From Pedobacter cryophilus (lineage in GTDB: Bacteria; Bacteroidota; Bacteroidia; Sphingobacteriales; Sphingobacteriaceae), in the NCBI RefSeq assembly GCF_005116455.1, contig NZ_SWBP01000004.1, forward strand, positions 372,001 to 436,000: a stretch of DNA of 64,000 nt, in the 5' to 3' direction. Each line of letters starts with the position of its first letter. Position 1 is the first letter of the stretch. Of this stretch, positions 36,378 to 45,527 are shown piece by piece. Below the pieces are notes generated by a model. The model was not told where the DNA came from. It worked only from the letters and a program-made list of their open reading frames with translations, and ran no database searches. A program made the translations under genes and the position numbers.

Positions 36378-37090
36378 TATTTACTCATTTGTTTAAGAGC
36401 TTCTCTAACCAATTGGTCACTTGTTGTAACTATTTTAAATTCAACTCTTCTACACTTATCATTGTCAGGTGGTAAATTAGATGTAGCAGTTAAATGTCCG
36501 TTTTTATCGAGTGTTCTTCCAAATGATAATCCATTTGCTGTTAGCCAAAACTTCAATCTTTCTTTTTCTGTAATTTTTAGATTTTCATAATAAAGAGTAT
36601 TGAATAAGAACTTCATAACATTTCTAGTTCTATTTTGTGAAAGTTCAACATTATATATATAATCGCCTTCAATATCTGTATGTCCTTCTATTCGTACTTC
36701 TGCAATTTTATCTCTATATTGTGGCTTTAGAATTATAGCTAAATAGCGAGGGAAGAAATTAGTTAAAACGTTTTGAAACTCCAGTTTTAAATCACTTTTG
36801 TTGTAGTCAAACAATACTTTTTCGTTTACAAATTTTATTGATAAGTCTGCAGTATCAATCATCGCATCCCATTTGTCCTTCTTGAAATCATCTTTGAATT
36901 CTGTTTGCAATTCCTTCAATAATTCAACTTTAGTCTGTTCAAAGTCTTTAAACATCTTATCTTTTTCTGCTTGCTTATTTCTAACATCCATCATGTAGGA
37001 TATTGAAATAAATAAGAAAATAACCATCAAAACGGTCATCAAATCAGACAGAGGAATCCAATAGTTATCCTTTTGTTTTGGTGATGCCAT
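36377..37090 (-). CDS. zorB: ZorB-like protein (MotB/OmpA family)
   Basis: Inner-membrane protein of 237 residues. A single N-terminal transmembrane helix (about 14-32) carries an Asp at its start (Asp16 in PLSDLMTVLMVIF), the place of the proton-binding Asp of MotB stators. A short coiled coil (about 38-72) leads to an OmpA/MotB peptidoglycan-binding domain (about 85-232) with EGHTD (135-139) and LSQNRTRNV (Arg154, Arg156). It lies three bases after the zorA-like gene and overlaps the HNH gene. With ZorA it should form an ion-driven stator-like complex. Confidence 0.85.
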   Translation of the reverse strand: MASPKQKDNYWIPLSDLMTVLMVIFLFISISYMMDVRNKQAEKDKMFKDFEQTKVELLKELQTEFKDDFKKDKWDAMIDTADLSIKFVNEKVLFDYNKSDLKLEFQNVLTNFFPRYLAIILKPQYRDKIAEVRIEGHTDIEGDYIYNVELSQNRTRNVMKFLFNTLYYENLKITEKERLKFWLTANGLSFGRTLDKNGHLTATSNLPPDNDKCRRVEFKIVTTSDQLVREALKQMSK

Positions 37091-37093
37091 TTT

Positions 37094-38506
37094 TTAGTTT
37101 TTTAGTTCGTTGAATATTTCGGTTGTTTTTTTCTGATACTCCAAAACCATTGCTTGAAGCACTTTGTCAAGGCTCATAAAACTTTCACTCAATCGTTTCT
37201 TAAATTCACTATCTAATTTTTCAACATCTTTAGAAAGTTTATCATTGCTTTTTGCGATGATATTTACTCCATCATTCATTCTTGTTTCAATGTCTTTCCA
37301 GAATTTACCGTTGATGTCTTTAATTTGTTCAATTTCCTTCAATTTATCAAGAAGTTGGTTTATTGATTCTTGGAAACCCTTCTCCTTTTTCATATAGTCT
37401 GCAAGTTGTGAGCTTGAGTTTTCAATGTTGTTTGTGGCTAATTGAAGCTTGCTCGCTAGTTCAGTGAATTTTTTATCTTCAATCATTACCTTCTTTAATT
37501 CTGTAATCATTTGTTGAAGTATCGAGTTGTTATCTGTAAGTGATTTTGTATTTGTAGAAATTTCTAGAATATTTTTTGATGAAGTTTCAAGGTTTGAAGT
37601 AGTTTGATTAAATTGTGAAATAAGAATTGCAATTTGTTCTTTATTCTGCTTTTGCCAGTCATTAAGGTTTTTTACACTATTATTTAATTCTTCAAAATTC
37701 TCCTTTACCAACCTTTGAATAAGTTCATTCATCTGGGTGTTAAAGTCGGTAATGACTTTCTCCATAGCCTCAACTAGTGCCTTTGTATTGTTTTCTGTAA
37801 GGAGCTTGGTAAACTCATCAAATTTAGTTCGAATAATTTCATTGTTTTTATTCATTGTTTCAACTATAAAAGTTGAATTTGTTGATGTTAACTTTGCATA
37901 TTCTCCTTGTTCAGCTCTTAATTTTTGAATTTGTGTTAATAAGCTTGTTTCACTATCTCCTCCTAAAGCAGTTTGAATTTTAGATAGCTTTTCAGTCTGC
38001 TCAGTCATTTGATTTTTAATTTTTGCAAACTGTGTAGCCAAACTTTCGTCACCATCTCCAATTATTGAACTGTTAAGTGTTTTAAAGTTGATTGCATTTT
38101 CTGAACTTGCCTTTTTAGTGTGGTCAATAAGTGTATTTAACGCTGTTATTTCATCACTAGAAACAGCTTTGTCTTTTTCATTTGTATGCTGAACTAAAGC
38201 GGTCAATTTCGAAAAAATGAGTAATCCGATTATCCCAAATATTGATGCAATAAATGCTGTTTTTAATCCATTAAGTAATTCAGGAATACTGTCATCCATA
38301 TGTTTTACGTCAAAGTAAAATAATCCATATGCAATACCTAGAAATGTTCCAAGAATTCCTAAAGTCGGGAAAACTTGTGGTATCGAATCAAATATGTATG
38401 GGTTTATTTCATTTGGAGTTCTCTTTGCTCGAAGTAAATAGTAAATACTAAAAATTGTCCAAATGACTAAAAGTCCATATGGTAAAAGTTCGATTGCTTG
38501 TTTCAT
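37094..38506 (-). CDS. zorA: ZorA-like protein (MotA/ExbB family with long coiled-coil tail)
   Basis: Protein of 470 residues. Transmembrane helices lie at about 5-25, 44-65 and 77-103. The MotA/ExbB core is FPTLGILGTFLGIAYGL and LLNGLKTAFIASIFGIIGLL. The remaining 360 residues are almost entirely predicted coiled coil (heptads rich in Leu/Ile/Asn/Glu/Lys), which would form the cytoplasmic tail typical of ZorA and absent from flagellar MotA. It is the first gene of a three-gene minus-strand operon, zorA-zorB-HNH. A role in sensing phage DNA entry is family knowledge, not shown here. Confidence 0.82.
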   Translation of the reverse strand: MKQAIELLPYGLLVIWTIFSIYYLLRAKRTPNEINPYIFDSIPQVFPTLGILGTFLGIAYGLFYFDVKHMDDSIPELLNGLKTAFIASIFGIIGLLIFSKLTALVQHTNEKDKAVSSDEITALNTLIDHTKKASSENAINFKTLNSSIIGDGDESLATQFAKIKNQMTEQTEKLSKIQTALGGDSETSLLTQIQKLRAEQGEYAKLTSTNSTFIVETMNKNNEIIRTKFDEFTKLLTENNTKALVEAMEKVITDFNTQMNELIQRLVKENFEELNNSVKNLNDWQKQNKEQIAILISQFNQTTSNLETSSKNILEISTNTKSLTDNNSILQQMITELKKVMIEDKKFTELASKLQLATNNIENSSSQLADYMKKEKGFQESINQLLDKLKEIEQIKDINGKFWKDIETRMNDGVNIIAKSNDKLSKDVEKLDSEFKKRLSESFMSLDKVLQAMVLEYQKKTTEIFNELKN

Positions 38507-38602
38507 TCTTATTCTTTTTAAATTGTTTATTCGTTTGTTGTTGTGTCGTTGTTAAGGTTTCCTGTAACTAGACGCTCTATAAACACTTTATAGCGTATAG
38601 CT
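38507..38602. other. Upstream region of the Zorya-like operon
   Basis: AT-rich noncoding DNA upstream of zorA. No clear TAnnTTTG box was found on the minus strand at the expected distance. Confidence 0.4.
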
Positions 38603-38752
38603 TTCTATCAGATGGATACCATTCGCTACTCATCTCATATTAACATATCATAGTGCTAATTTTTTTGTGCCTCAAAGTTCTCTGGTTTCATTTTTAACAT
38701 TTCATTGATTCTGAAAAATAGGCCGTTGAAACTAGTTTGGAACATAATACAC
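38603..38752. repeat. Island-border repeat, copy 3 (upstream of zorA)
   Basis: TTCTATCAGATGGATACC, CTACTCATCTCATATTA, CTCTGGTTTCATTTTTA and GAAACTAGTTTGGAACATA parallel the copy at 35387-35527 in order and spacing. The two copies are direct repeats bracketing the zorA-zorB-HNH module. Confidence 0.7.
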
Positions 38753-38833
38753 TTGATCGGGTATAGCTTAAACTTGCTGTTGGCAGTGGTTTCAGTTACC
38801 CTTAAAAAACAACAAATGACCAGTTTATACGCT

Positions 38834-39214
38834 CTATTTTAAAACATGGTGAGCTAAAACTTTTTGAACGTCATATACATTAACAGATTTATTGAATTGC
38901 TTTTTTATACTGGGTTGTGCTTCGCTGGAGATCCAAATTTTTAATTCAGCATCTAGGTCAAACGTACCAGAGGTTTCAATGCTAAATCTGGAAATACTTT
39001 TATAAGTAATAGACTTATATTCGGTTTTACTGCCTGTTAAACCTTGCACATCAACTAAAATCAGCCTCTTGGTGGTAAAAATAAAAGTGTCCCTAATGAG
39101 CTTAAAGCCTAATTCAATTTCTTCACCTTCTATAAGTAGCTGTCCGTATTTTTTTGTTAATTCTTCTTGACTTACCGCACCTGCATTTCCAAGAATAGCC
39201 GAAAATAATCCCAT
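38834..39214 (-). CDS. Bacterial PH-domain protein
   Basis: Cytoplasmic protein of 126 residues made of one bacterial PH domain (bPH, YvbH/DUF type). The pattern is GEEIELGFKLIRDTFIFTTKRLILVDVQG, then SITYKSISRFSIETSGTFD and a C-terminal helix ending LAHHVLK. No function can be given beyond the fold. It lies just outside the defence island on the same strand, with a 327-base gap to zorA. Confidence 0.85.
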   Translation of the reverse strand: MGLFSAILGNAGAVSQEELTKKYGQLLIEGEEIELGFKLIRDTFIFTTKRLILVDVQGLTGSKTEYKSITYKSISRFSIETSGTFDLDAELKIWISSEAQPSIKKQFNKSVNVYDVQKVLAHHVLK

Positions 39215-39494
39215 AATTTTAATTTTTGTTTACTATGTTGAATTAAACTTCAATTAAATAGCTGCTATACGCCATTCATCTCATTCTCCTCCAAAGTAAA
39301 AATTTAAAACCAGTAGAAAGATTTCATAGTTAAAATACCATTTTACTGGTACTGGTTTTTTGCGCTAAGGATGGTAGGTGTTTAGTATGGCGGCGAAGCA
39401 AGCCCATACCGTAACAAAGTGAAGCACCGCACAGCCTGGTGGCTGCTTTTTGGGTGGCTTTGGTGAGAGAGGGAAAAAAGCAGACAAGCGCCCA
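39215..39494. other. Intergenic interval with a GC-richer patch
   Basis: No gene was found. The stretch 39365-39480 is notably richer in G and C than its surroundings. It holds inverted pairs TATGG / CCATA (about 39388-39411) and CAGCC-TGGT-GGCTG followed by CTTTTT (39433-39452). It may be a repeat remnant or a small structured RNA. Confidence 0.3.
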
Positions 39495-39529
39495 AATAAA
39501 AAGCCCGAGAATAGATATCCTCGGACTTT
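39495..39529 (-). terminator. Terminator of the pfkA-kinase-gapA operon
   Basis: On the minus strand AAGTCCGAG and CTCGGGCTT pair around a 10-base loop (GATATCTATT) and are followed by TTTTATTT. It lies about 60 bases past the gapA stop. Confidence 0.7.
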
Positions 39530-39588
39530 GGTGTGTAATTAAATAAGTCTTAACTTTTGACTTAAAACCTACAACTTAAAACTTTCAA

Positions 39589-40593
<1,005 letters not shown>

Positions 40594-41445
40594 TTAATTT
40601 TTGTTTGCGTAATAATTCAATAAATTATAAATAGGTTCTTTTATAACAGAACTGATGTTGATTTTCTTTTCTTTAGCTACTTCCCTTAAATAATCTTGAA
40701 AGTTGGCGGCTACTGTGCCTACAAAGTAAACTGGATGTTTGCCTCCATATTGTTTTGACAGCGGAATTAAATAGGTATCCATAAATAAGCTAAAACCATC
40801 TTTGATAAATTCTTTCACAAAAGGCTCATCTCTGTTTTCGCTAAAAAATTCGGTAAAGGAGCTAAAAAATATGTTTGGATGTGCTTGTTTGTATATTTTA
40901 TCTAAGATGAGTCTTCGGTCTAAATCGTATTTTTTTTCTAATAAGGTTTGGATAGGAGCGGGCAGGGTTTCATTTAAATAGGCTTTAATTAATTTTTTAC
41001 CTAACCAGTTTGATGAACCTTCATCGCCTAAGGCAAAACCTAATCCGTAGTTGTTTTCTATTACTTTTTTACCGTCAAAAAAGCCAACATTAGAGCCTCC
41101 GCCAACAATGCAAACAATACCAGGAACATCATTACATGAAGCTTTTGCTGCGGCTTCTAAATCATGTGATACAAATACTTTACTAAATCTAAAGAATTGG
41201 GAAAGTGCATTTTTAATGATTTCGTTTCTTTCTAAAGAGGATGCACCTGCACCAAAAAAGTATATTTTTTTAATTTGTTCGGCGTAGTTTATGAGTTTGG
41301 TATTCTTATTTAGCAATTGTAAAATGAATTTCTCATCATTAAAAAAAGGATTGATACCGTTGGTGCGCACATCAATAGTGTCCATTCCTTTATCAGAAAG
41401 TTTCCAATTTGCATATCTAGAACCACTATAAACAACAGCTATCAT
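40594..41445 (-). CDS. BadF/BadG-type sugar kinase (N-acetylglucosamine kinase-like), paralogue 1
   Basis: ASKHA-fold kinase of 283 residues. The ATP-binding phosphate motifs are VYSGSRYANWKL (phosphate 1, atypical), IVCIVGGGSNVG and ALGDEGSSNWLGKKLI. It resembles N-acetylglucosamine kinase-type members of the BadF/BadG/BcrA/BcrD family. The first motif lacks the usual DGGSTKT seen in its paralogue at 43348, where DxGxTKT binds phosphate. Activity may therefore be altered. It is embedded between pfkA and gapA with gaps of two and six bases. Confidence 0.75.
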   Translation of the reverse strand: MIAVVYSGSRYANWKLSDKGMDTIDVRTNGINPFFNDEKFILQLLNKNTKLINYAEQIKKIYFFGAGASSLERNEIIKNALSQFFRFSKVFVSHDLEAAAKASCNDVPGIVCIVGGGSNVGFFDGKKVIENNYGLGFALGDEGSSNWLGKKLIKAYLNETLPAPIQTLLEKKYDLDRRLILDKIYKQAHPNIFFSSFTEFFSENRDEPFVKEFIKDGFSLFMDTYLIPLSKQYGGKHPVYFVGTVAANFQDYLREVAKEKKINISSVIKEPIYNLLNYYANKN

Positions 41446-41447
41446 AA

Positions 41448-42428
41448 TTATGCGAGTATGGTTGCCATTTCTAAAAGATCTTCTTCCAACTTAAATTCAT
41501 GGTCGGTAAGGGCTTCTTTTAAATCTGTTAGTTTTATTTCATTACTTCTTAAGCCTACCATTTTTCTGGTTTCGCCTCTTAATAATGCTTTCACTGCTGC
41601 AAAACCCATTCTACAGCCTAAAATTCTATCAAAACTACTAGGGCTGCCACCTCTTTGCAGGTGACCTAAAATGGTTACTTTGGTATCGTAAAAGTCAAAA
41701 GTTTCTTTTACTTTTTTGGCTACATTAAATGCTCCGCCATTTTTATCGCCTTCGGCAACTATTACAATACTAGAAGATTTTTTTTGTGCTGCTCCTTCTT
41801 CTAAAGTTTTAATTAAATCTATTATGGCGGTATCTTTTTCGGGCATCATAATGGCTTCTGCGCCACTAGCAATACCAGCTCTAAGCGCTATACAGCCTGC
41901 ATCTCTGCCCATTACTTCAATAAAAAATAAACGGTCGTGAGATTCGGCGGTATCTCTAATTTTATCTATGGCTTCTATTACGGTATTTGTTGCGGTGTCA
42001 AATCCTAAGGTAAAATCAGAACCATAAAGATCATTATCTATGGTGCCGGGCACACAAATTACCGGAATATTATAAATGCCCGAGAATCTTTCGGCTCCGG
42101 TAAAGGTGCCGTCTCCGCCAATAGCAACCAATGCATCAATACCGTTAAGTTTTAAATTATCGTAAGCTTTTTGCATTCCCTCTGGCGTTCTGAAATCTAA
42201 ACAGCGGGCAGTTTTTAAAATGGTTCCTCCTAATTGCATAATGTTACTTACAGAATGTCTAGACATTTCTGTAATATTATTATCAATCATGCCCTGGTAA
42301 CCTTGTTTTATACCGGCAACTTCGCAGCCGAAATGTAGTGCAGTTCTTACTACGGCTCTTATACAAGCATTCATTCCGGGGGCATCTCCACCTGATGTAA
42401 AAACTGCGATTTTTTTGATTTTAGACAT
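41448..42428 (-). CDS. pfkA: ATP-dependent 6-phosphofructokinase
   Basis: Glycolytic enzyme of 326 residues. It has the N-terminal VFTSGGDAPGMNACIRA, AIGGDGTFTGA (ATP/Mg), PGTIDNDLYGSD with the catalytic Asp, and the substrate region EVMGRDAGCIALRAG. Glycine at the GGDGT position indicates ATP rather than pyrophosphate as donor. It is the first gene of the pfkA-kinase-gapA operon and is divergent from an NrtR-like regulator. Confidence 0.96.
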   Translation of the reverse strand: MSKIKKIAVFTSGGDAPGMNACIRAVVRTALHFGCEVAGIKQGYQGMIDNNITEMSRHSVSNIMQLGGTILKTARCLDFRTPEGMQKAYDNLKLNGIDALVAIGGDGTFTGAERFSGIYNIPVICVPGTIDNDLYGSDFTLGFDTATNTVIEAIDKIRDTAESHDRLFFIEVMGRDAGCIALRAGIASGAEAIMMPEKDTAIIDLIKTLEEGAAQKKSSSIVIVAEGDKNGGAFNVAKKVKETFDFYDTKVTILGHLQRGGSPSSFDRILGCRMGFAAVKALLRGETRKMVGLRSNEIKLTDLKEALTDHEFKLEEDLLEMATILA

Positions 42429-42555
42429 AAAGATTTTGGGTCTTCGGTTTGGAGTAGCTAATATAGGGTGTATTTTTTACACTAAGCAATTTTTTCTCGA
42501 TTATTTTTTTAAACTTTGCAGATATCAAGCTTAATAAAATTATAACGCTATTAAT

Positions 42556-43254
42556 TTGGAAAATTTACCGCTACAATTTGAATCTATATTTTCTGTAGAT
42601 TGTGTGATCTTTGGTTTTGATGAGGGGGAGTTGAGGATTTTACTGATAGAAAGAAACGAAGAACCTTTTAAAGGATGGTTTGCTTTGCCCGGTAATTTGG
42701 TAGACAATACTGAAAGTATTGAATCGGCGGCAGAACGTATTTTGTACGAATTAACTGGTTTAAAGGGTATTTTTATGGAACAGTTTTACACTTTTGGAGC
42801 GCTGGGCAGGCATCCTTTAGGTAGAGTAATTACGGTTGCATATTATGCGATGATTAGATTAAACGGACAAAAAGATGTAAAGCCTGTTACAGATTATGCT
42901 AGGCAGGCGGTGTGGATGCCTGTTAAAGATATGCCCGAATTGGCCTTTGACCATAGCCGCATTTTTAGAAAAAGCTTTGAGAAAATTAAGAACAAAATAA
43001 GCTATCAGCCGATAGCTTTTGAGTTGCTGCCAGAAAAATTTACGCTTACGCAGCTACAAAATTTATATGAGGTTATTTTAGATAAGAAATTAGATAAAAG
43101 AAACTTTAGAAAGAAAATGCTGGCTTATGATATTTTGAAAGAGCTGGATGAAAAACAAAAAGGGGTTTCTTACCGAGCGGCCAAGCTGTACAAGTTTGAT
43201 AAAAGGAAATATGCCAAGCACTTTAATAAAGAATTGTCTTTTTCTAAAGAGTAG
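42556..43254 (+). CDS. NrtR-like Nudix-fold transcriptional regulator
   Basis: Protein of 232 residues: a Nudix fold (about 10-140) followed by a winged-helix-like C-terminal domain (about 150-232, KFTLTQLQNLYEVILDKKLDKRNFRKKM). The Nudix box reads GNLVDN...SAAERILYELTGL: the RE and EE pairs of REUXEEXG are Arg-Ile and Glu-Leu, so hydrolysis is unlikely. That combination is typical of NrtR-family regulators, some of which control sugar use in Bacteroidota. The start is TTG at 42556. It is divergent from pfkA, the likely target (inference). Confidence 0.82.
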   Translation: MENLPLQFESIFSVDCVIFGFDEGELRILLIERNEEPFKGWFALPGNLVDNTESIESAAERILYELTGLKGIFMEQFYTFGALGRHPLGRVITVAYYAMIRLNGQKDVKPVTDYARQAVWMPVKDMPELAFDHSRIFRKSFEKIKNKISYQPIAFELLPEKFTLTQLQNLYEVILDKKLDKRNFRKKMLAYDILKELDEKQKGVSYRAAKLYKFDKRKYAKHFNKELSFSKE

Positions 43255-43295
43255 CTTTTCTAAAAACCAAAAATTGAACTCAGGTTATTAAAAAT

Positions 43296-43335
43296 AAAAA
43301 AATCCCTTAACACAATTGTTTAAGGGATTTTTTTT
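43296..43335. terminator. Bidirectional intrinsic terminator
   Basis: AAAAAATCCCTTAA and TTAAGGGATTTTTT pair over 14 bases around a short loop. It serves the convergent Nudix regulator (plus) and sugar kinase (minus) genes. Confidence 0.88.
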
Positions 43336-43347
43336 GAGCTTATTAAG

Positions 43348-44205
43348 CTAAATAACTTTAGAGTGTTTCATGTGATATTTAACCAAATCATCTATTGGTG
43401 AGCGAATAATTTTACCCATTTTCATATCATATTCAAGCGCTACTTCTTCTAATACATTCCTAAAATTGTAGGCAACAGAACCAATACAATTAAATTCAAA
43501 TTCTTTGTAATTTGGATAATGACTCACTAAATTTTTAAAAAAATCATTAAAAGACGATTTAACTATGCCTCTAGAATATTCAATATCTACAGTAATATCA
43601 TAAACAAATTTGCTAAAACTTGCACAAAATCTATTAGGTAGTGGTTGGGTATAAACTGTGTTTAAAATATCATCTGGGGTGAGTTTAAAAGTTTCCCAAA
43701 AAGTTTGTCTTACATTTTCAGGCATGTAACCTCTAATATAATCACCTAAAAGTTTTTTCCCAATGTAACAACCGCTACCTTCATCGCCTAAAATGTAAGC
43801 TAAAGAATCAATGTTGAACTCAATATCTTCGCCATCATAAATGCAGGTGTTGGTGCCGGTTCCTAAAATGGCGGCAAAACCTCTTTTATCATCTAATAAA
43901 GCTCTGGCGGCAGCTAGCAAATCATGACCAATTTTTATTTCTGCATTTTTAAAAATAACCTTTAAAGCATCACTAACTATTGCTGCTTTTTCTTCATTAT
44001 GAACTCCAGCACCATAGTAATAAACCTCTTTAATTTCAGAAGAAGGTAAGTCTGCAGGCATATTTTTTTTCATAGACGCGATAATATAATCAGTGTCTGA
44101 GAAATAAGGATTGTAACCTTCTGTATTAAAAAGAGTCTTTTTTCCAGTGCTATCTACTATGCACCAATTCGTTTTTGTTGAACCTCCGTCGGCAATTATA
44201 ATCAT
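43348..44205 (-). CDS. BadF/BadG-type sugar kinase (N-acetylglucosamine kinase-like), paralogue 2
   Basis: Kinase of 285 residues related to the gene at 40594. Here the phosphate-1 motif is canonical: IIADGGSTKTNWCIVD. AILGTGTNTCIYDG and YILGDEGSGCYIGKKLLG follow, and the C-terminal NCIGSVAYNFRNVLEEVA is shared with paralogue 1. It probably phosphorylates N-acetylglucosamine or a similar amino sugar. It is a single gene with its own terminator. Confidence 0.8.
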   Translation of the reverse strand: MIIIADGGSTKTNWCIVDSTGKKTLFNTEGYNPYFSDTDYIIASMKKNMPADLPSSEIKEVYYYGAGVHNEEKAAIVSDALKVIFKNAEIKIGHDLLAAARALLDDKRGFAAILGTGTNTCIYDGEDIEFNIDSLAYILGDEGSGCYIGKKLLGDYIRGYMPENVRQTFWETFKLTPDDILNTVYTQPLPNRFCASFSKFVYDITVDIEYSRGIVKSSFNDFFKNLVSHYPNYKEFEFNCIGSVAYNFRNVLEEVALEYDMKMGKIIRSPIDDLVKYHMKHSKVI

Positions 44206-44286
44206 GGTTAATATTTTATTTAGGTCCTCTAAATTAGTAAAATCTTCTTATTGTACAAACTACACTAAGGTTTTTTATTTGCAAAT

Positions 44287-44339
44287 AGAAAAAGCCCCGT
44301 TTTGTTACATTCTATTGCTATTTAAACAAGGCTTTTTTA
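44287..44339. terminator. Hairpin terminator downstream of the CobW-family gene
   Basis: AAAAAGCC (44288-44295) and GGCTTTTTT pair at the base, with inner TTTGTT / AAACAA, flanked by A- and T-runs on each side. It is about 100 bases beyond the stop of the minus-strand gene at 44436. Confidence 0.65.
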
Positions 44340-44435
44340 ATGTATTGTAACCGCTATTTTTTATTTGGATGAGGTTAAAATACATCAATTGTAATGTTAC
44401 TAAACTATTAATTATTAATCAAACTTAGGTCTCGT

Positions 44436-45437
44436 TTAAATAACTTCTTCGCTTTTAAAAAAGCACTGCGACATTCCTTTTTCTAAAATATCTCGTCTTA
44501 GTTTTTTTCCGATGAAAACAATTCTGGTTTCCCTTTTTTCATCAGGTTTCCAATCATCGCCATCAGTAAAAATGGGCGCTCCTTTAACCGATTGGATAAT
44601 CAGTTTTCGGCTTAAGCCTTCTATATTTAAAATTCCTTTGATACGGTAAAAAGACGCTCCTTGTATAAACAGCATTACGGTAAGGTAATGGCGTAGTTTT
44701 ATTAAATCAAAACTAGGTTCAAAAATATAGCTTTGAGATACAATATCTTGATGCTGGCTTTGCTGCTGAATAGAAAAAACGTTTTTAGTTTTTGTAGATG
44801 GATAACCCAATCTAAACTGAACCTGCTCTTTATCATAAGCTTTCAATTCTAAAATTTCATTTACCTCAACTTTACCAAAATCTGTAAAACTATGCGTGGC
44901 AAAAGGATTGATTTTCTTTACAATGCTTTTTACGTTTTCTATGGTTTGCTCATCAGCTTCGGCACATTTATTAAAAATAATATGATCAGCAAAGGCAATT
45001 TGTTTAGACGCTTCTTCTTCTACCCCTAAAACATCCAACACATTTTTAACATCAACTAAACAAATCACTCCGTCTAGTTTAAATGCGGTTTGTATATTAT
45101 AATCGGTTAAAAAAGTGGCAGCCACCGCTGATGGATCTGCAATGCCGGTGGTTTCTATAATTAAATGATCATAATCATACTTGCCAGTTACTAATTTATT
45201 CAATAGTTCAAATAAATCGCCATTTAAAGAACAACAAATACAGCCATTAGAAAGCTCAAAAATGTTTTCATCAGTTCGCATCACCAATTCGGTATCAATA
45301 TTAATTTCTCCAAACTCGTTTTCAATAATGGCAAATTTTTTGTTTGTTTTTGCCTGAATAATATGATTAAGTAAGGTGGTTTTTCCGGCTCCTAAAAAAC
45401 CGGTAAGAATGGTAACGGGTACTGATTTAAATGACAT
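44436..45437 (-). CDS. CobW/COG0523 family GTPase (metal chaperone)
   Basis: G3E-type GTPase of 333 residues. Walker A is GFLGAGKTT (13-21), the metal-binding C-I-C-C motif lies at 65-68 (SNGCICCSLNG), and Walker B/guanine motifs include ETTGIADPS and FNKCAEAD. A C-terminal CobW_C domain (about 230-325, ending in ETRIVFIGKKL) is present. Such proteins deliver zinc or other metals to target enzymes (family knowledge). Which metal cannot be read here; no Zur box or metal gene is adjacent. Confidence 0.88.
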   Translation of the reverse strand: MSFKSVPVTILTGFLGAGKTTLLNHIIQAKTNKKFAIIENEFGEINIDTELVMRTDENIFELSNGCICCSLNGDLFELLNKLVTGKYDYDHLIIETTGIADPSAVAATFLTDYNIQTAFKLDGVICLVDVKNVLDVLGVEEEASKQIAFADHIIFNKCAEADEQTIENVKSIVKKINPFATHSFTDFGKVEVNEILELKAYDKEQVQFRLGYPSTKTKNVFSIQQQSQHQDIVSQSYIFEPSFDLIKLRHYLTVMLFIQGASFYRIKGILNIEGLSRKLIIQSVKGAPIFTDGDDWKPDEKRETRIVFIGKKLRRDILEKGMSQCFFKSEEVI

Positions 45438-45527
45438 GCCTCAAAGATACAATTGAAAAATAAAAATTGATTTGAAATTTTGTTTAACCCCATAAATTAG
45501 TGATTTTGCAATCCAAATATTAATTCC

